Below are positions 50,408 through 59,038 of a DNA stretch of 64,000 bases, piece by piece. The stretch comes from DASUBN01 sp036000105 (GTDB taxonomy: Bacteria > Pseudomonadota > Gammaproteobacteria > Natronospirales > REEB76), in contig DASYGE010000002.1 in NCBI GenBank assembly GCA_036000105.1, positions 372,001 through 436,000 on the forward strand, written 5' to 3'. The notes below the pieces were generated by a model. That model did no database searches, was not told the origin of the DNA, and saw only the letters and a program-made list of their open reading frames with translations. Each line of letters opens with the position of its first letter. The first letter of the stretch is position 1. The position numbers and the translations under genes are program-made.

Positions 50408-51136
50408 ATGCAGAGATATCTGGTATTCGTGGCGCTGCTGTTCGTGTTGGGCATGGCTCCCGCCGCTCAGGCCGATGGCACGATCGCGAAGCTCGCGGCC
50501 AAGCTCAAGGTGGATCCGGCTGACATCAGTCCGGCTCCGCTGCCGGGGCTCTACCGGGTGATCATGGGTCCTCAGGTGACCTACGTCTCGGCGGATGGCC
50601 GCTATCTGGTGCGCGGCGACATCATCGACATAAAGGACGGTAAGGATCTGACCCGTGAACAACGGGAGGCGGCGCGGATGGCCTATATAAGCCGTATCGC
50701 TGCGAGCGACATGATCGTGTTCAAGGCGCCTCACGCGCGTCATGTGCTGACGGTGCTCACGGATATCGATTGCCAGTATTGCCGGGCGCTGGCCCGGGAG
50801 ATGCCACAGCTCGCCGCCCAGGGGGTGGAGCTGCATTACCTGGCTTTCCCGCGGGCCGGCGTGGGCTCATCTTCCTGGGACAAGGCGGTAGCGGTGTGGT
50901 GCGCCAAGGACAGGCAGACGGCCTACCAGGACGCCATGCGCGGCAGCGAGATCACGGGCGGGAAGTGCGATGAATCAGCGGTGGCAGCGGGTTACGATTT
51001 CGCCCAACGGCTGGGTCTGCAGGGCACGCCGGCTATCATCACCGAGACCGGGCAGCTGATAGACGGTTATCTGCCGGTGCCGGATCTGGTGCGGCTCCTG
51101 GACGATCCCTCGCTTCAGGCGCAGATGGACGACTGA
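50408..51136 (+). CDS. dsbC: Disulfide isomerase DsbC
   Basis: The 242-residue protein has a signal peptide ending AAQA, an N-terminal dimerisation domain (GLYRVIMGPQVTYVSADGRYLVRGDII) and a thioredoxin-like domain with active site CQYC in TDIDCQYCRA, rather than the more common CGYC. The cis-Pro loop is QGTPAII. A second Cys pair (VWCAK...GKCDE) is as expected for DsbC. It shuffles wrong disulfides in the periplasm. It is downstream of xerD, as in many gammaproteobacteria. Confidence 0.92.
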   Translation: MQRYLVFVALLFVLGMAPAAQADGTIAKLAAKLKVDPADISPAPLPGLYRVIMGPQVTYVSADGRYLVRGDIIDIKDGKDLTREQREAARMAYISRIAASDMIVFKAPHARHVLTVLTDIDCQYCRALAREMPQLAAQGVELHYLAFPRAGVGSSSWDKAVAVWCAKDRQTAYQDAMRGSEITGGKCDESAVAAGYDFAQRLGLQGTPAIITETGQLIDGYLPVPDLVRLLDDPSLQAQMDD

Positions 51137-51140
51137 CGGC

Positions 51141-51464
51141 CTATTTCTCCAGCAGCGCGAGCTTATCCGGTTTGCCTTCCCATTCCTTGGCGTCGGCGGG
51201 GGCCGGTTTCTGCCGGTTGATCACCGGCCAATCCAGGGCCAATTCTGCGTTCAGCTTCTTGAACTGCTGCTGATCGTCCGGCAGATCGTCCTCGGAATAG
51301 ATGGCGTTGATGGGGCATTCCGGCTCACAGAGAGTGCAGTCTATGCACTCGTCCGGATCGATGACCAGGAAGTTCGGACCCTCGTGGAAGCAGTCCACGG
51401 GGCAGACCTCCACGCAATCGGTGTATTTGCACTTGATGCAGTTTTCCGTGACCACGAATGCCAT
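51141..51464 (-). CDS. fdxA: Ferredoxin FdxA (7Fe-8S type)
   Basis: The 107-residue protein starts at MAFVVTENCIKCKYTDCVEV with GGAG seven bases upstream. The Cys spacing (CIKCKYTDCVEVCPVDC, then CIDCTLCEPECPINAI) fits FdxA ferredoxins with one 3Fe-4S and one 4Fe-4S cluster and a C-terminal extension. It acts in cytosolic electron transfer. It is convergent with dsbC. Confidence 0.93.
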   Translation of the reverse strand: MAFVVTENCIKCKYTDCVEVCPVDCFHEGPNFLVIDPDECIDCTLCEPECPINAIYSEDDLPDDQQQFKKLNAELALDWPVINRQKPAPADAKEWEGKPDKLALLEK

Positions 51465-51528
51465 GGCAGCGCTCCAATCTGAATCCACTCAGTGAATTTT
51501 GCCACATCCCGGGCGGGCCGGTGCGGGC

Positions 51529-52071
51529 TCAAGGACCTAAGGGCTTTTCCCAGGTGCTGGTGTGGAAGCCGAAGGCACCGCGGCGGCGATCTTCCAGGAA
51601 GCGCTCCAGCGTATAGCGCACGCTGGGGAAGGCGATCTCACTCCAGGGCAGGTCTTTCTCATCCAGGAGCTTGGTCTCCAGGCTCTCGGTGCCGGGAGCG
51701 TGCTTGCCGTCCTTGAGACGCCCGCGGAACATGAGATGCACCTGGCTCACATGGGGGACGTTCACGAGGGCGAAGGGTTCGAGGCCTTCCGCCTCAGCCA
51801 GCGCTTCCTCCGCGGTCTCCCGCAGGGCCGCCTGCTCGGTGGTCTCGCCGTTCTCCATGAAGCCCGCTGGCAGGGTCCAGAAACCCTTGCGCGGCTCTAT
51901 GGCGCGGCGGCAGAGCAGGATCTTGCGCTGCCATTCCGCCAGGCAGCCCACTACCAGCTTGGGGTTCTGATAATGGACGGTGCCACAGGACTCGCAGACG
52001 AAGCGCGGCAGGTTGTCGCCAGGCGGGATAGCCAGGACTACTTCGTGTCCACAGTTGCTGCAGAACTTCAT
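51529..52071 (-). CDS. Nudix hydrolase with N-terminal zinc ribbon
   Basis: The 180-residue protein has a zinc ribbon (CSNCGHE, CESCGTVHY) and a Nudix box at about 76-98 (GFMENGETTEQAALRETAEEAL). The arrangement resembles NudC-like and ADP-ribose pyrophosphatase-type proteins of about this size. It should cleave a nucleoside diphosphate derivative; the substrate is uncertain. The start at 52071 (MKFCSNCGHE) is chosen over the longer frame from 52134, which enters the tRNA-associated repeat. Confidence 0.9.
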   Translation of the reverse strand: MKFCSNCGHEVVLAIPPGDNLPRFVCESCGTVHYQNPKLVVGCLAEWQRKILLCRRAIEPRKGFWTLPAGFMENGETTEQAALRETAEEALAEAEGLEPFALVNVPHVSQVHLMFRGRLKDGKHAPGTESLETKLLDEKDLPWSEIAFPSVRYTLERFLEDRRRGAFGFHTSTWEKPLGP

Positions 52072-52089
52072 GGGGTGATGAGTATATAG

Positions 52090-52396
52090 ATGGTGCCGGG
52101 AGAAAGCCGTGTCTGCATGGGGCCGGTCGAGCACCAGGGGTGAGGACCGTGTTTTTATGCGAGCACGGCTCGCATCGGTCCGAACGCTCTTACAGGGACG
52201 TAAGGGCCGGGTTGCGTCACCAGGGACGGTTTATTGACTGAGAAGCCCTAGAAGCTACGATTTGGTGCCCGGAGAGGGGTGAGGATGGTGACTTCACACG
52301 GGCGCAGCCCGTGTCCGTCCGAACGACCCCACATGGATGTGGGGGCTGGTCGCTCCACCATGGACGGTTCAGTGGACATGCGGTGCTTATTTTATC
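52090..52396. repeat. tRNA-Leu 3'-end direct repeats and two three-hairpin units
   Basis: TGGTGCCCGGAGAGGG, the end of tRNA-Leu on this strand, recurs at 52263-52278 and in decayed form at 52090-52102. Each interval holds a homologous unit of three hairpins (unit 1 52157-52238; unit 2 52296-52376). The stems differ but complement (ATGCGAGC/GCTCGCAT vs ACACGGGC/GCCCGTGT; CTTAC/GTAAG vs CCCCACAT/ATGTGGGG; GTCA/TGAC vs TCCAC/GTGGA). TCCGAACG and GGACGGTT are conserved. Confidence 0.88.
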
Positions 52397-52484
52397 TGGT
52401 GCCCGGAGAGGGAATCGAACCCACACTCCTTTAGAGGGAACGGGATTTTGAGTCCCGCGCGTCTACCAGTTCCGCCATCCGGGC
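52397..52484 (-). tRNA. tRNA-Leu(CAA)
   Basis: The acceptor stem GCCCGGA pairs with TCCGGGC, a CCA end is encoded, and the anticodon loop CTCAAAA gives CAA (UUG codons). A long variable arm typical of class II tRNA-Leu lies between anticodon and T arms, and GGTTCGATTCC is the T loop. Its 3' end is duplicated twice downstream, marking it as an integration hotspot. Confidence 0.96.
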
Positions 52485-52797
52485 TTTGCTTATAAATCAA
52501 CAAGCTGCATAAATCGGGTGAACTCGAAAACGTATTTTGCCATAACTACGCCATAGTGGCGACCAACTTTTTCACCCCAAGATGGTAATGTCCGGGCGCG
52601 AATTGTTGGTTGCTACCGAGCCGAATTGCCACTAATCCGGTTGTCTTCCGCGTCTACGAAAGCGGGTGAAGTCCAAAGGCATAATCCAGTGGTAATCCAG
52701 AATCTTGTGTCTTGTCCTTGTCTCACTTAATAGGCGGGGCGTATGGTGGGGCGAAGACTCTACCGTCATCACCTAATCGTTCACAAAGGCAGCAAGC
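52485..52797. other. Region between tRNA-Leu and the beta-helix gene
   Basis: No gene is seen. TGCCATAACTACGCCATAG (52538-52556) recurs as TGCCACAACTACGCCACAG at 54119-54137, on the other side of the next gene. AT-rich sequence 52485-52515 may hold the tRNA promoter on the minus strand. Confidence 0.7.
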
Positions 52798-54057
52798 ATG
52801 ACCGCACAGTCCGTCGTCGTCTCCAGCGTGGAGGCTCTGCTCAATGCGGCCAAAGATGCCAAAGTGTGCCGCATCCTGGTGCACGGCGACCTCACCAACG
52901 TGCCATCTTTTAGGCTGGGGCCAGGACAGGCGCTGCTGGGCGAAGACGGCGAGCCCAGCATCGTGTTCGCCGTTGGTGGCGATGGCCTGCAACTGAGCTC
53001 GGACAACCAGGTCCGCCAGTTGCATCTTGAGGCCTCCGTGACGAAGCGAGCGATTTTCAACGACACCGGCGTCGCCTCACTCGGGCGAATACAGCTCGTG
53101 AACGTGACCGCCGTGGGGCAGGTCCAGATCCTGGCGCGCGACAAGGTGAAGGCGGGGCACGTCCAGGTGGACGGTCTGGATATCGTCGCCGCCGACGCGC
53201 GCGGGCAGACCGACCGTCCGCATGGCTATGGTGTGTACGTGATCCAGGGTGCCTTCACGCTCTGGAACATGCAGACCGACGAGAAAGTGCTCATCACAGC
53301 GGACCTGGTCAGTCTGTCGGCTGGCCGGGTCGGGGCACCGGTGCTGGGTAGCGGCATATTTGTCAGCGGTGCCGGCGATACCGGCGGTCGCCTGAGCGTG
53401 GCGCGCCTTGAGACCGGCGCCGTGTATAGCAACGGCATGATCCCGCAGGGCACACCGGATCAGATCACCGGTGGCGTGTTCACCGTATATGGCGCGCGCG
53501 TGGACCTGGTCCACAACCTGGGGCCGGTGGTGACCTACGGCGTGAATGACATGGTCTTGGATAACTGGGGTTTCGTGGACCGCTGGATCGGCGAGGGCAA
53601 GCTGACCTCGTATGGGTCGAGTGGCATCGGCTTCGTCAACTTCGGCATCGTGAATGAGTTCACGATGCTTGCCCCGATCGAGACCTTCGGCTTGGGTGCA
53701 CGCGGCTTCAACGTCTATACCGGTACGGTGGAGCTAGCCGAGTTCGATCGCATCACCACTCACGGCGATGGTGCCATCGGAGTGCAGATCAGCCAGCCCA
53801 TCGGCCGTTTGGTGGTGCATCGCGGCATCGAGACCTTCGGCGGCACCGGCCAATCGCTGGTGAAGGGCGTGATCATGTCGCTGTCCGCAATCGGACTGAG
53901 TGTGAAGCCTGGCGCTTCCATACGCGAGATCGAGATTGACGGCGGCATCGTCACCCACGGCGCCGGCATCATACCCATCGAGCTGCATGGGGAGATCGGC
54001 ACGCTGCATGTGGAGGGTGGATTCATGGCGATGGGCGGGGGCTTCGACAAGATCTGA
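52798..54057 (+). CDS. Beta-helix-like protein of unknown function
   Basis: The 419-residue protein has no signal peptide or membrane segment. It consists of short repeated beta strands rich in G, V, I, D and N (GKLTSYGSSGIGFVNFGIVN, APIETFGLGARGFNVYTGTV, DRITTHGDGAIGVQISQPIG), which suggests a right-handed beta-helix. No catalytic motif is obvious. The first 70 residues (SVEALLNAAKDAKVCRILVH) resemble other hypothetical beta-helix proteins. It is bracketed by the 19-bp direct repeat described in this region, beside tRNA-Leu, so it may have come as cargo. Its codon use is like that of its neighbours. Confidence 0.65.
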   Translation: MTAQSVVVSSVEALLNAAKDAKVCRILVHGDLTNVPSFRLGPGQALLGEDGEPSIVFAVGGDGLQLSSDNQVRQLHLEASVTKRAIFNDTGVASLGRIQLVNVTAVGQVQILARDKVKAGHVQVDGLDIVAADARGQTDRPHGYGVYVIQGAFTLWNMQTDEKVLITADLVSLSAGRVGAPVLGSGIFVSGAGDTGGRLSVARLETGAVYSNGMIPQGTPDQITGGVFTVYGARVDLVHNLGPVVTYGVNDMVLDNWGFVDRWIGEGKLTSYGSSGIGFVNFGIVNEFTMLAPIETFGLGARGFNVYTGTVELAEFDRITTHGDGAIGVQISQPIGRLVVHRGIETFGGTGQSLVKGVIMSLSAIGLSVKPGASIREIEIDGGIVTHGAGIIPIELHGEIGTLHVEGGFMAMGGGFDKI

Positions 54058-54539
54058 GTAGACTCGGCGGCATATCCCATCTCGGTATATCTCTCGCACC
54101 GAGCTAGCCGATATTCCATGCCACAACTACGCCACAGCGCCGATTCAACTCGGTGCAGGTCTATGCAATTGGCTGCAATAGTAAGGTCTTGAGGATCATG
54201 CACCTACGTGCACTGAGTTGCACCGAGATGCAAAAAGACGTCATTTTGAGTCTGCGGAATGGCATCGGATCTGCTCCTCCTGCGCTAATAAAAGCGGGAG
54301 GCATCCTGCCTACGGCGCCCGGCCTGCCATCTATGCGCGGTTAAGGGTTTGTAACGGTTTGTTTCCGGATGCCGCTTTCTGGAACAATCGGTCAAACTGA
54401 TGGTATGAACGGCGCTCATCCATCGCTAAACTCAGTCCCATGCGATAGCGGGTCGGATCGCCGGTCTGGAGATCGGCGCCGACAGTCGTATCCCGACGCC
54501 TTGCATCTCAACGCTCAGTTGAAGAAACGGAGTCTGCGT
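54058..54539. other. Intergenic region, probable mobile-element remnant
   Basis: No convincing gene. The right copy of the 19-bp repeat (54119-54137) is followed by a stretch with repeated TGCA words (TATGCAATTGGCTGCAATAG, GTTGCACCGAGATGCAAAAA), similar to sequences near phage integration sites. Short frames here have no ribosome-binding sites. Confidence 0.55.
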
Positions 54540-55361
54540 ATGACCCTTAAGTCCTTATCTCTTTCCCTGTTTACTTGCGCCTTGTTGCTGGCGAGTGTCA
54601 CCGTGCGTGCTAACGATGAGGATCCTCAAGAGCAGTTGACTAGGGCCGCTGCTACGGAGAACAGTTCTGGTTGGATCTTCGGTGCTGGCCTGGCTTTCAC
54701 GAACCCGGGTTATGTAGGCTATGACCACCAGGTGACCCCGCTGCCGCTGGTGTTCTACCACAACGGGCGCTTCTTCTTCGCAGGCTTGGGAGCTGGCTAC
54801 GTGCTGGCGGGCGACAGCCATGTGCGCCTCTCATTGCTGGTGCGGCCGGAGATCAATCGCCTGCGCGCCAGCGATTCGCCTCAGCTCACCGGCATCCAGA
54901 CCCGTGAATGGTCCATAGATGGCGGTGTGAACCTGGATGTATTCGAAGCCTGGGGTAACTTCAACGCCGGCCTGTTCCATGACCTCCTGGATCGCAACAA
55001 CGGCATGCAGGCGGCGGTCGGTTACAAGTACCCTCTGCACCTGGGAAGCTGGACCCTGGCGCCCGGCCTGGGACTCAGCTGGGATAACGGGAATTTCACC
55101 AACTATTATTACGGCGTCAGCCAGGCGGAAGCGATCCCCGGCCGTCCGGCTTATGACCCGGGCAGTGCCACGAATCCGTATGTCAGTCTCGGGCTTTCCA
55201 CCTCCATCAGCGACGACTGGCAGTTCCGCAGCGAAGTGCGATACATGCGCTTCGGGAGCGCGATCCATGACAGCCCCATCGTGGACCGCTCGGGCAGCCC
55301 GACGGTGTTCATCGGCTTCATCTATAACCCGGACAAGGAGTCACGGCACGATGCGCCGTGA
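54540..55361 (+). CDS. MipA/OmpV-family outer-membrane protein
   Basis: The 273-residue protein starts at MTLKSLSLSLFTCALLLASV with a signal peptide (GGAG eight bases upstream). The mature part has alternating amphipathic strands, FGAGLAFTNPGYVGYDHQVT, FFFAGLGAGYVLAG, SWDNGNFTNYYYGVS and a C-terminal FIGFIYNPD, as in MipA/OmpV barrels. MipA acts as a scaffold for murein enzymes in E. coli; the role here is unknown. The frame to 54369 is rejected. A 20-bp palindrome TGCACGCTCATGAGCGTGCA follows at 55365. Confidence 0.82.
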   Translation: MTLKSLSLSLFTCALLLASVTVRANDEDPQEQLTRAAATENSSGWIFGAGLAFTNPGYVGYDHQVTPLPLVFYHNGRFFFAGLGAGYVLAGDSHVRLSLLVRPEINRLRASDSPQLTGIQTREWSIDGGVNLDVFEAWGNFNAGLFHDLLDRNNGMQAAVGYKYPLHLGSWTLAPGLGLSWDNGNFTNYYYGVSQAEAIPGRPAYDPGSATNPYVSLGLSTSISDDWQFRSEVRYMRFGSAIHDSPIVDRSGSPTVFIGFIYNPDKESRHDAP

Positions 55362-55364
55362 AGC

Positions 55365-55384
55365 TGCACGCTCATGAGCGTGCA
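55365..55384. terminator. Perfect 20-bp palindrome between convergent genes
   Basis: TGCACGCTCATGAGCGTGCA lies 3 bp after the MipA stop codon, between two convergent genes. No T-run follows. A second hairpin GCGTTT-ATTG-AAAACGC lies near 55400. Confidence 0.6.
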
Positions 55385-55457
55385 TGGGATCGATGATGGC
55401 GTTTATTGAAAACGCACGCCAGACGGGATGACCGCCGGCGCAAGCCGGTGAGGCGGG

Positions 55458-56333
55458 CTATTCCACGCAGATGAAGCGCACGGCGTCGCTGGACATGGCG
55501 TCTTCGGAATCGCCGAGGCCGATGTCGCCGGCGCCGCGGATGGGCATGCTGTTCATGTGCACTTTCACCTTGTCCCCGTCCGAGAAGCGCACGAAGGTGC
55601 CGTTGCCGCTCTGATCCACCAGCACGAAGTTGCCGTCCTTGTATTCGATGCGCGCGTGCAGCCGCGAGGCGCGCTGGTGTTCCACGACAAGGTCGCACTG
55701 GCTGGAGCGGCCCATGATGATGGCGGGCTGGGATACGCTGATCTGGATCTGCTTGTCCCGGTAGGTCAACACCATGTGCACATGGGCGGTGACGTCCTGC
55801 TTCTCCCACATCATGGTGACCATGCGGGTGCGTTCGGCGGTGGTCGGCTCGATCCAGGGCATCTCGTAGAGCTTGGTGCCGGCACCCTGGGGTACGGGCT
55901 TGAGGGAATCCACGGCGGAACTCTGCAGGCCGGGTGACAGGGTCTTCCAGGCTTCGTCGCTCAACAGCAAGGCTGTCTGGTCCGCGAGTCCGGCCATGCT
56001 CCGCACCACACTAGCGAGAGGGCCTTTCGCAGCGGGCTTGCCGGGGGTCTCGCTGCCGCCATGCAGGGACATATGCACCGGTGAGGTGGGCGGATCGGTG
56101 GAGATGAGCGCGAGGTGCAGCTGGCGGGCAGCTTCCGCGGCTTTGTCGGCGCTGTCGAAAGTGGCCAGCAGGTGGCTATGATCGAATTCTTCCAGCCGCG
56201 CACCGCGTTCTTTGAGGAGGCTCTGCAGGGGCACGAGCCGCGGGTCATCCGGTCCCAGACCCCGCGGACCTTCGGCGCCGCCGTATTCGGCGAGCAGGAG
56301 GGCGACGGGTTTTCCTTTGTTGAATATGAACAT
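55458..56333 (-). CDS. FHA-domain protein next to T6SS genes
   Basis: The 291-residue protein ends in an FHA domain (residues about 195-285: IIMGRSSQCDLVV, RASRLHARIEY, NGTFVRF), a phosphothreonine-binding module. The first 180 residues look like a cyclase-derived sensor region (FDSADKAAEAARQLHLALI, LLLSDEAWKTL). FHA proteins (Fha/TagH) regulate T6SS assembly through PpkA-type kinases, and this gene is divergent from tssA. It lacks cyclase catalytic residues in the visible part. The start ATG at 56333 has only a weak ribosome-binding site. Confidence 0.82.
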   Translation of the reverse strand: MFIFNKGKPVALLLAEYGGAEGPRGLGPDDPRLVPLQSLLKERGARLEEFDHSHLLATFDSADKAAEAARQLHLALISTDPPTSPVHMSLHGGSETPGKPAAKGPLASVVRSMAGLADQTALLLSDEAWKTLSPGLQSSAVDSLKPVPQGAGTKLYEMPWIEPTTAERTRMVTMMWEKQDVTAHVHMVLTYRDKQIQISVSQPAIIMGRSSQCDLVVEHQRASRLHARIEYKDGNFVLVDQSGNGTFVRFSDGDKVKVHMNSMPIRGAGDIGLGDSEDAMSSDAVRFICVE

Positions 56334-56893
56334 CGTGCTTACTTATTAGGTGATCGTATCTTTAAAAGTATCGCGGGCTTAGCTCAGCATAAAGCCGCAA
56401 TCCGGCTCTGTATCCGATTCAGACGGCGACGGATCGAAATTTTAGCAATGCCGCCACAGGCTTGCACCGTAAAACGCCGTTCAGGAGCATCCGAGTAGCG
56501 CTACATCTTATGTCACTCAGCCGACGTGTTGCGGGGGCCGCACATCACACGTGCATGCTTTGTGTGTTGAATTTACTGATAATTTCATTGGTCAAAGTGT
56601 CATGTTAACCTAATCGTTGCGTGCTAGACTCCAAGTCCGGCCGGTATGGGCTTTCACTGCCAGCTTCGGCTCTAAGTGACTGTTTTCCGGTGTCTTTAAT
56701 ACGGATTCTTTGCATGCTAAGACAGCGGACTTTCCGACGCTGCCACGGCGGATATTTCTAGGGACGGAACAGGGTTTCCCGGGACACCATCACTGGCTAC
56801 CGGATAAGCAATTCAAGACGTCTCTACGTCTTGGGCTTCAAGGGCCAAGACGCAGAATACGAATCGGCATAAACAAACGTCAAGGTGTGGGTA
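56334..56893. other. Divergent control region between the FHA gene and tssA
   Basis: About 560 bp with no convincing gene. ATTGGTCAAAGTGTCATGTT and CCTAATCG around 56588-56617 could be a weak -35/-10 pair for the T6SS operon. No sigma-54 GG-N10-GC pair was evident to me. Confidence 0.5.
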
Positions 56894-58462
56894 GTGGATG
56901 AGGCTGCCGTAAACCAGCAGTTTGCCGGATTGGGGTCTGCCCCGATCAGCCCGCAGCAGCCGTGTGGTCAATCGGCGCGCTATGAACCCGAATTCGAACA
57001 GCTCGAAGCCGAACTCGCCAAACAGGAATCCCTGACGCCCACGGCGGTGGATTGGGGCAAGGTGGTGGAGTTGTCGGCGGCCATCCTGCAGAGCAAATCC
57101 AAAGACCTCTTGGTGGCGGCCTATCTGTGTCGCGGCCTCATGGAGACCCAGCGTTATGCGGGTCTGGCCACTGGGCTACGTGTGCTGCGCGATCTCTCGA
57201 TGATCCATTGGGACGGACTGTTCCCGGAACTGAAGCGCCTGCGCGCCCGGGGCACCGCCGTCTCCTGGCTGGCGGAGAAGACCGGCCGTCAGGTACGCGA
57301 CACCCGCCCCCGGGCCGCGGAGAAGGAGGCCATCACCCAGGCCGCCGCCCTGCTCAAGGAGCTGGATGGGCAACTGGTGGAGAAGATGGGGCAGGATGCG
57401 CCGGCGCTCACGGATCTCAGCCGCCCCCTGAAAGATCATCTGCAATCACTGGAAGCGCCGCCTGCCGCAGCCAGGCCCGCCACGACTTCGGCAGCAGCCC
57501 GCCCTGCGGCCGGCGCAGCCGTGGAGATCGCCGAAGTCACCAACGATGCCGATGCCAAGAAGGCCCTGCGCCAGATGCAGGACTTGGCGCGCAAGGTGAC
57601 CAAATACTGGTTGAGCAAGGACGTGGGTGACGCGCGAGCCTATCGGCTCGGCCGCGCCGCCGGCTGGATATTGGTGGAGGCGCTGCCGGCTCACGCCGAC
57701 GGCCTCACCCAGATCCCCGGGCCCGCACCCGAGCGCATCAAGCAATTCGAGACCCAGCGCCAGGCAGGACAGATCGAGGCCCTGCTGCCGGAACTGGAGT
57801 CCACCCTGTCGAAGGCACCCTACTGGCTGGACGGGCAGAAGCTCGCGGCCGAGGCGCTGGAGGCCTTAGGCGAACGCGGTGCTGCGGCGCGGCGCACCGT
57901 GCTGCGCGAGCTTGGGCATTTCCTCGCTACGGTGCCGGGGCTCACGGATCTCAAGTTCGTGGGCGGCAAACCCTTCGCCGACGATGTGACGCAGGAATGG
58001 ATAGAGGAACATGCGACTGCCGGCGAGGCGCAGCCCACCGGAACCAAACGCGCCAAGAAAGACGCTGCGCCCTGGGACGAGGCCTTCAACAATGCCCGGG
58101 CCAGCGCCACCGCCGGTAACTTGGATGCGGCCATCAAGCAGTTGAACGACGGTTTCAACGCCACGGCCAGCGCCCACGAGCAGTTCATGTGGCGCCTGGC
58201 CCTGGCGCAACTGTTGGTGCAGACCGGCCATGCCAACGTGGCCGCGCCCATCCTCGAATCGCTGGTGGCCCGTATCGAGGAGTTCCGGCTCCGCGAATGG
58301 GAACCGGAGACCGCAGTGCGTGTATATAAGCTGCTGCTCTCGGCTTATGATAAATCGACGGGGAAATCCAAGAATGCGCAGGAGACCGCGGTGCGTGCCG
58401 CGCAGGCGTTCTCGGCGCTCAGCAGTCTAGATCCAGTACTTGCCCTTAACGTGAAGATATAG
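56894..58462 (+). CDS. tssA: Type VI secretion protein TssA
   Basis: The 522-residue protein has an N-terminal ImpA domain (residues about 10-150, with LSAAILQSKSKDLLVAAYLC, GLRVLRDLSMIHWDGLFPEL) and a C-terminal extension like TssA/VasJ proteins. TssA caps or primes the growing sheath at the baseplate. The start GTG at 56894 has AAGG eight bases upstream; a GTG three codons earlier (56885) is also possible. It is the first T6SS gene, 15 bp before tssB. Confidence 0.9.
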   Translation: MDEAAVNQQFAGLGSAPISPQQPCGQSARYEPEFEQLEAELAKQESLTPTAVDWGKVVELSAAILQSKSKDLLVAAYLCRGLMETQRYAGLATGLRVLRDLSMIHWDGLFPELKRLRARGTAVSWLAEKTGRQVRDTRPRAAEKEAITQAAALLKELDGQLVEKMGQDAPALTDLSRPLKDHLQSLEAPPAAARPATTSAAARPAAGAAVEIAEVTNDADAKKALRQMQDLARKVTKYWLSKDVGDARAYRLGRAAGWILVEALPAHADGLTQIPGPAPERIKQFETQRQAGQIEALLPELESTLSKAPYWLDGQKLAAEALEALGERGAAARRTVLRELGHFLATVPGLTDLKFVGGKPFADDVTQEWIEEHATAGEAQPTGTKRAKKDAAPWDEAFNNARASATAGNLDAAIKQLNDGFNATASAHEQFMWRLALAQLLVQTGHANVAAPILESLVARIEEFRLREWEPETAVRVYKLLLSAYDKSTGKSKNAQETAVRAAQAFSALSSLDPVLALNVKI

Positions 58463-58477
58463 ACGGAGGATAAAGTC

Positions 58478-58984
58478 ATGGCCGATAAAGACAAGGGTTC
58501 AGTCGCGCCGAAAGAGCGCGTCAACATCGTTTATCAGTCGGAGACCGGCGATCAGGCGGAAGACGTCGAATTGCCCTTGAAGATGCTGGTGTTGGGCGAC
58601 TTCACCGGCAAGCCGAATGACAAGGCGGTCGAGGAGCGTGCGCCGATCAACATCAATAAGGACAACTTCGACGCAGTGGTCAAAGGCCATAACCTCAACC
58701 TGAACATGACAGTCAAAAACACTCTCGACCAGAAGCAGGCAGGCAGCATGGACGTGAACCTGAAGTTCAACAGCTACAAGGACTTCTCGCCAGATCGCGT
58801 CGCTGAGCAGGTGCCGGAACTCAAGCAGATGCTTGAGCTGCGCAAGAACCTGATGGCGCTCAAGGGGCCGCTGGGCAACGTGCCGGCGTTCCGTCGCGCC
58901 ATCCAGGATCTGCTGAAGGACGATGCCACGCGCGCAGCGGTCATGAAGGAACTGGGCATCGACGACAAGGGCAACAAGAAGTAA
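58478..58984 (+). CDS. tssB: T6SS sheath protein TssB (VipA)
   Basis: The 168-residue protein has the TssB signature: PLKMLVLGDFTGKPNDKAVE, RAPININKDNFDAVVKGHNL and LELRKNLMALKGPLGNVPAF. With TssC it forms the contractile sheath. GGAGG lies just before the ATG. It is followed by tssC. Confidence 0.95.
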   Translation: MADKDKGSVAPKERVNIVYQSETGDQAEDVELPLKMLVLGDFTGKPNDKAVEERAPININKDNFDAVVKGHNLNLNMTVKNTLDQKQAGSMDVNLKFNSYKDFSPDRVAEQVPELKQMLELRKNLMALKGPLGNVPAFRRAIQDLLKDDATRAAVMKELGIDDKGNKK

Positions 58985-59038
58985 CCCGCGCCCGTCGAAG
59001 CGCCCAGCGAACCAAACAGTTTCAGAGAGGCGATCACC

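Noticed and set aside
54153..54344. Small frame downstream of the beta-helix gene
   Set aside because: No ribosome-binding site, and it overlaps TGCA repeat words typical of an attachment region.
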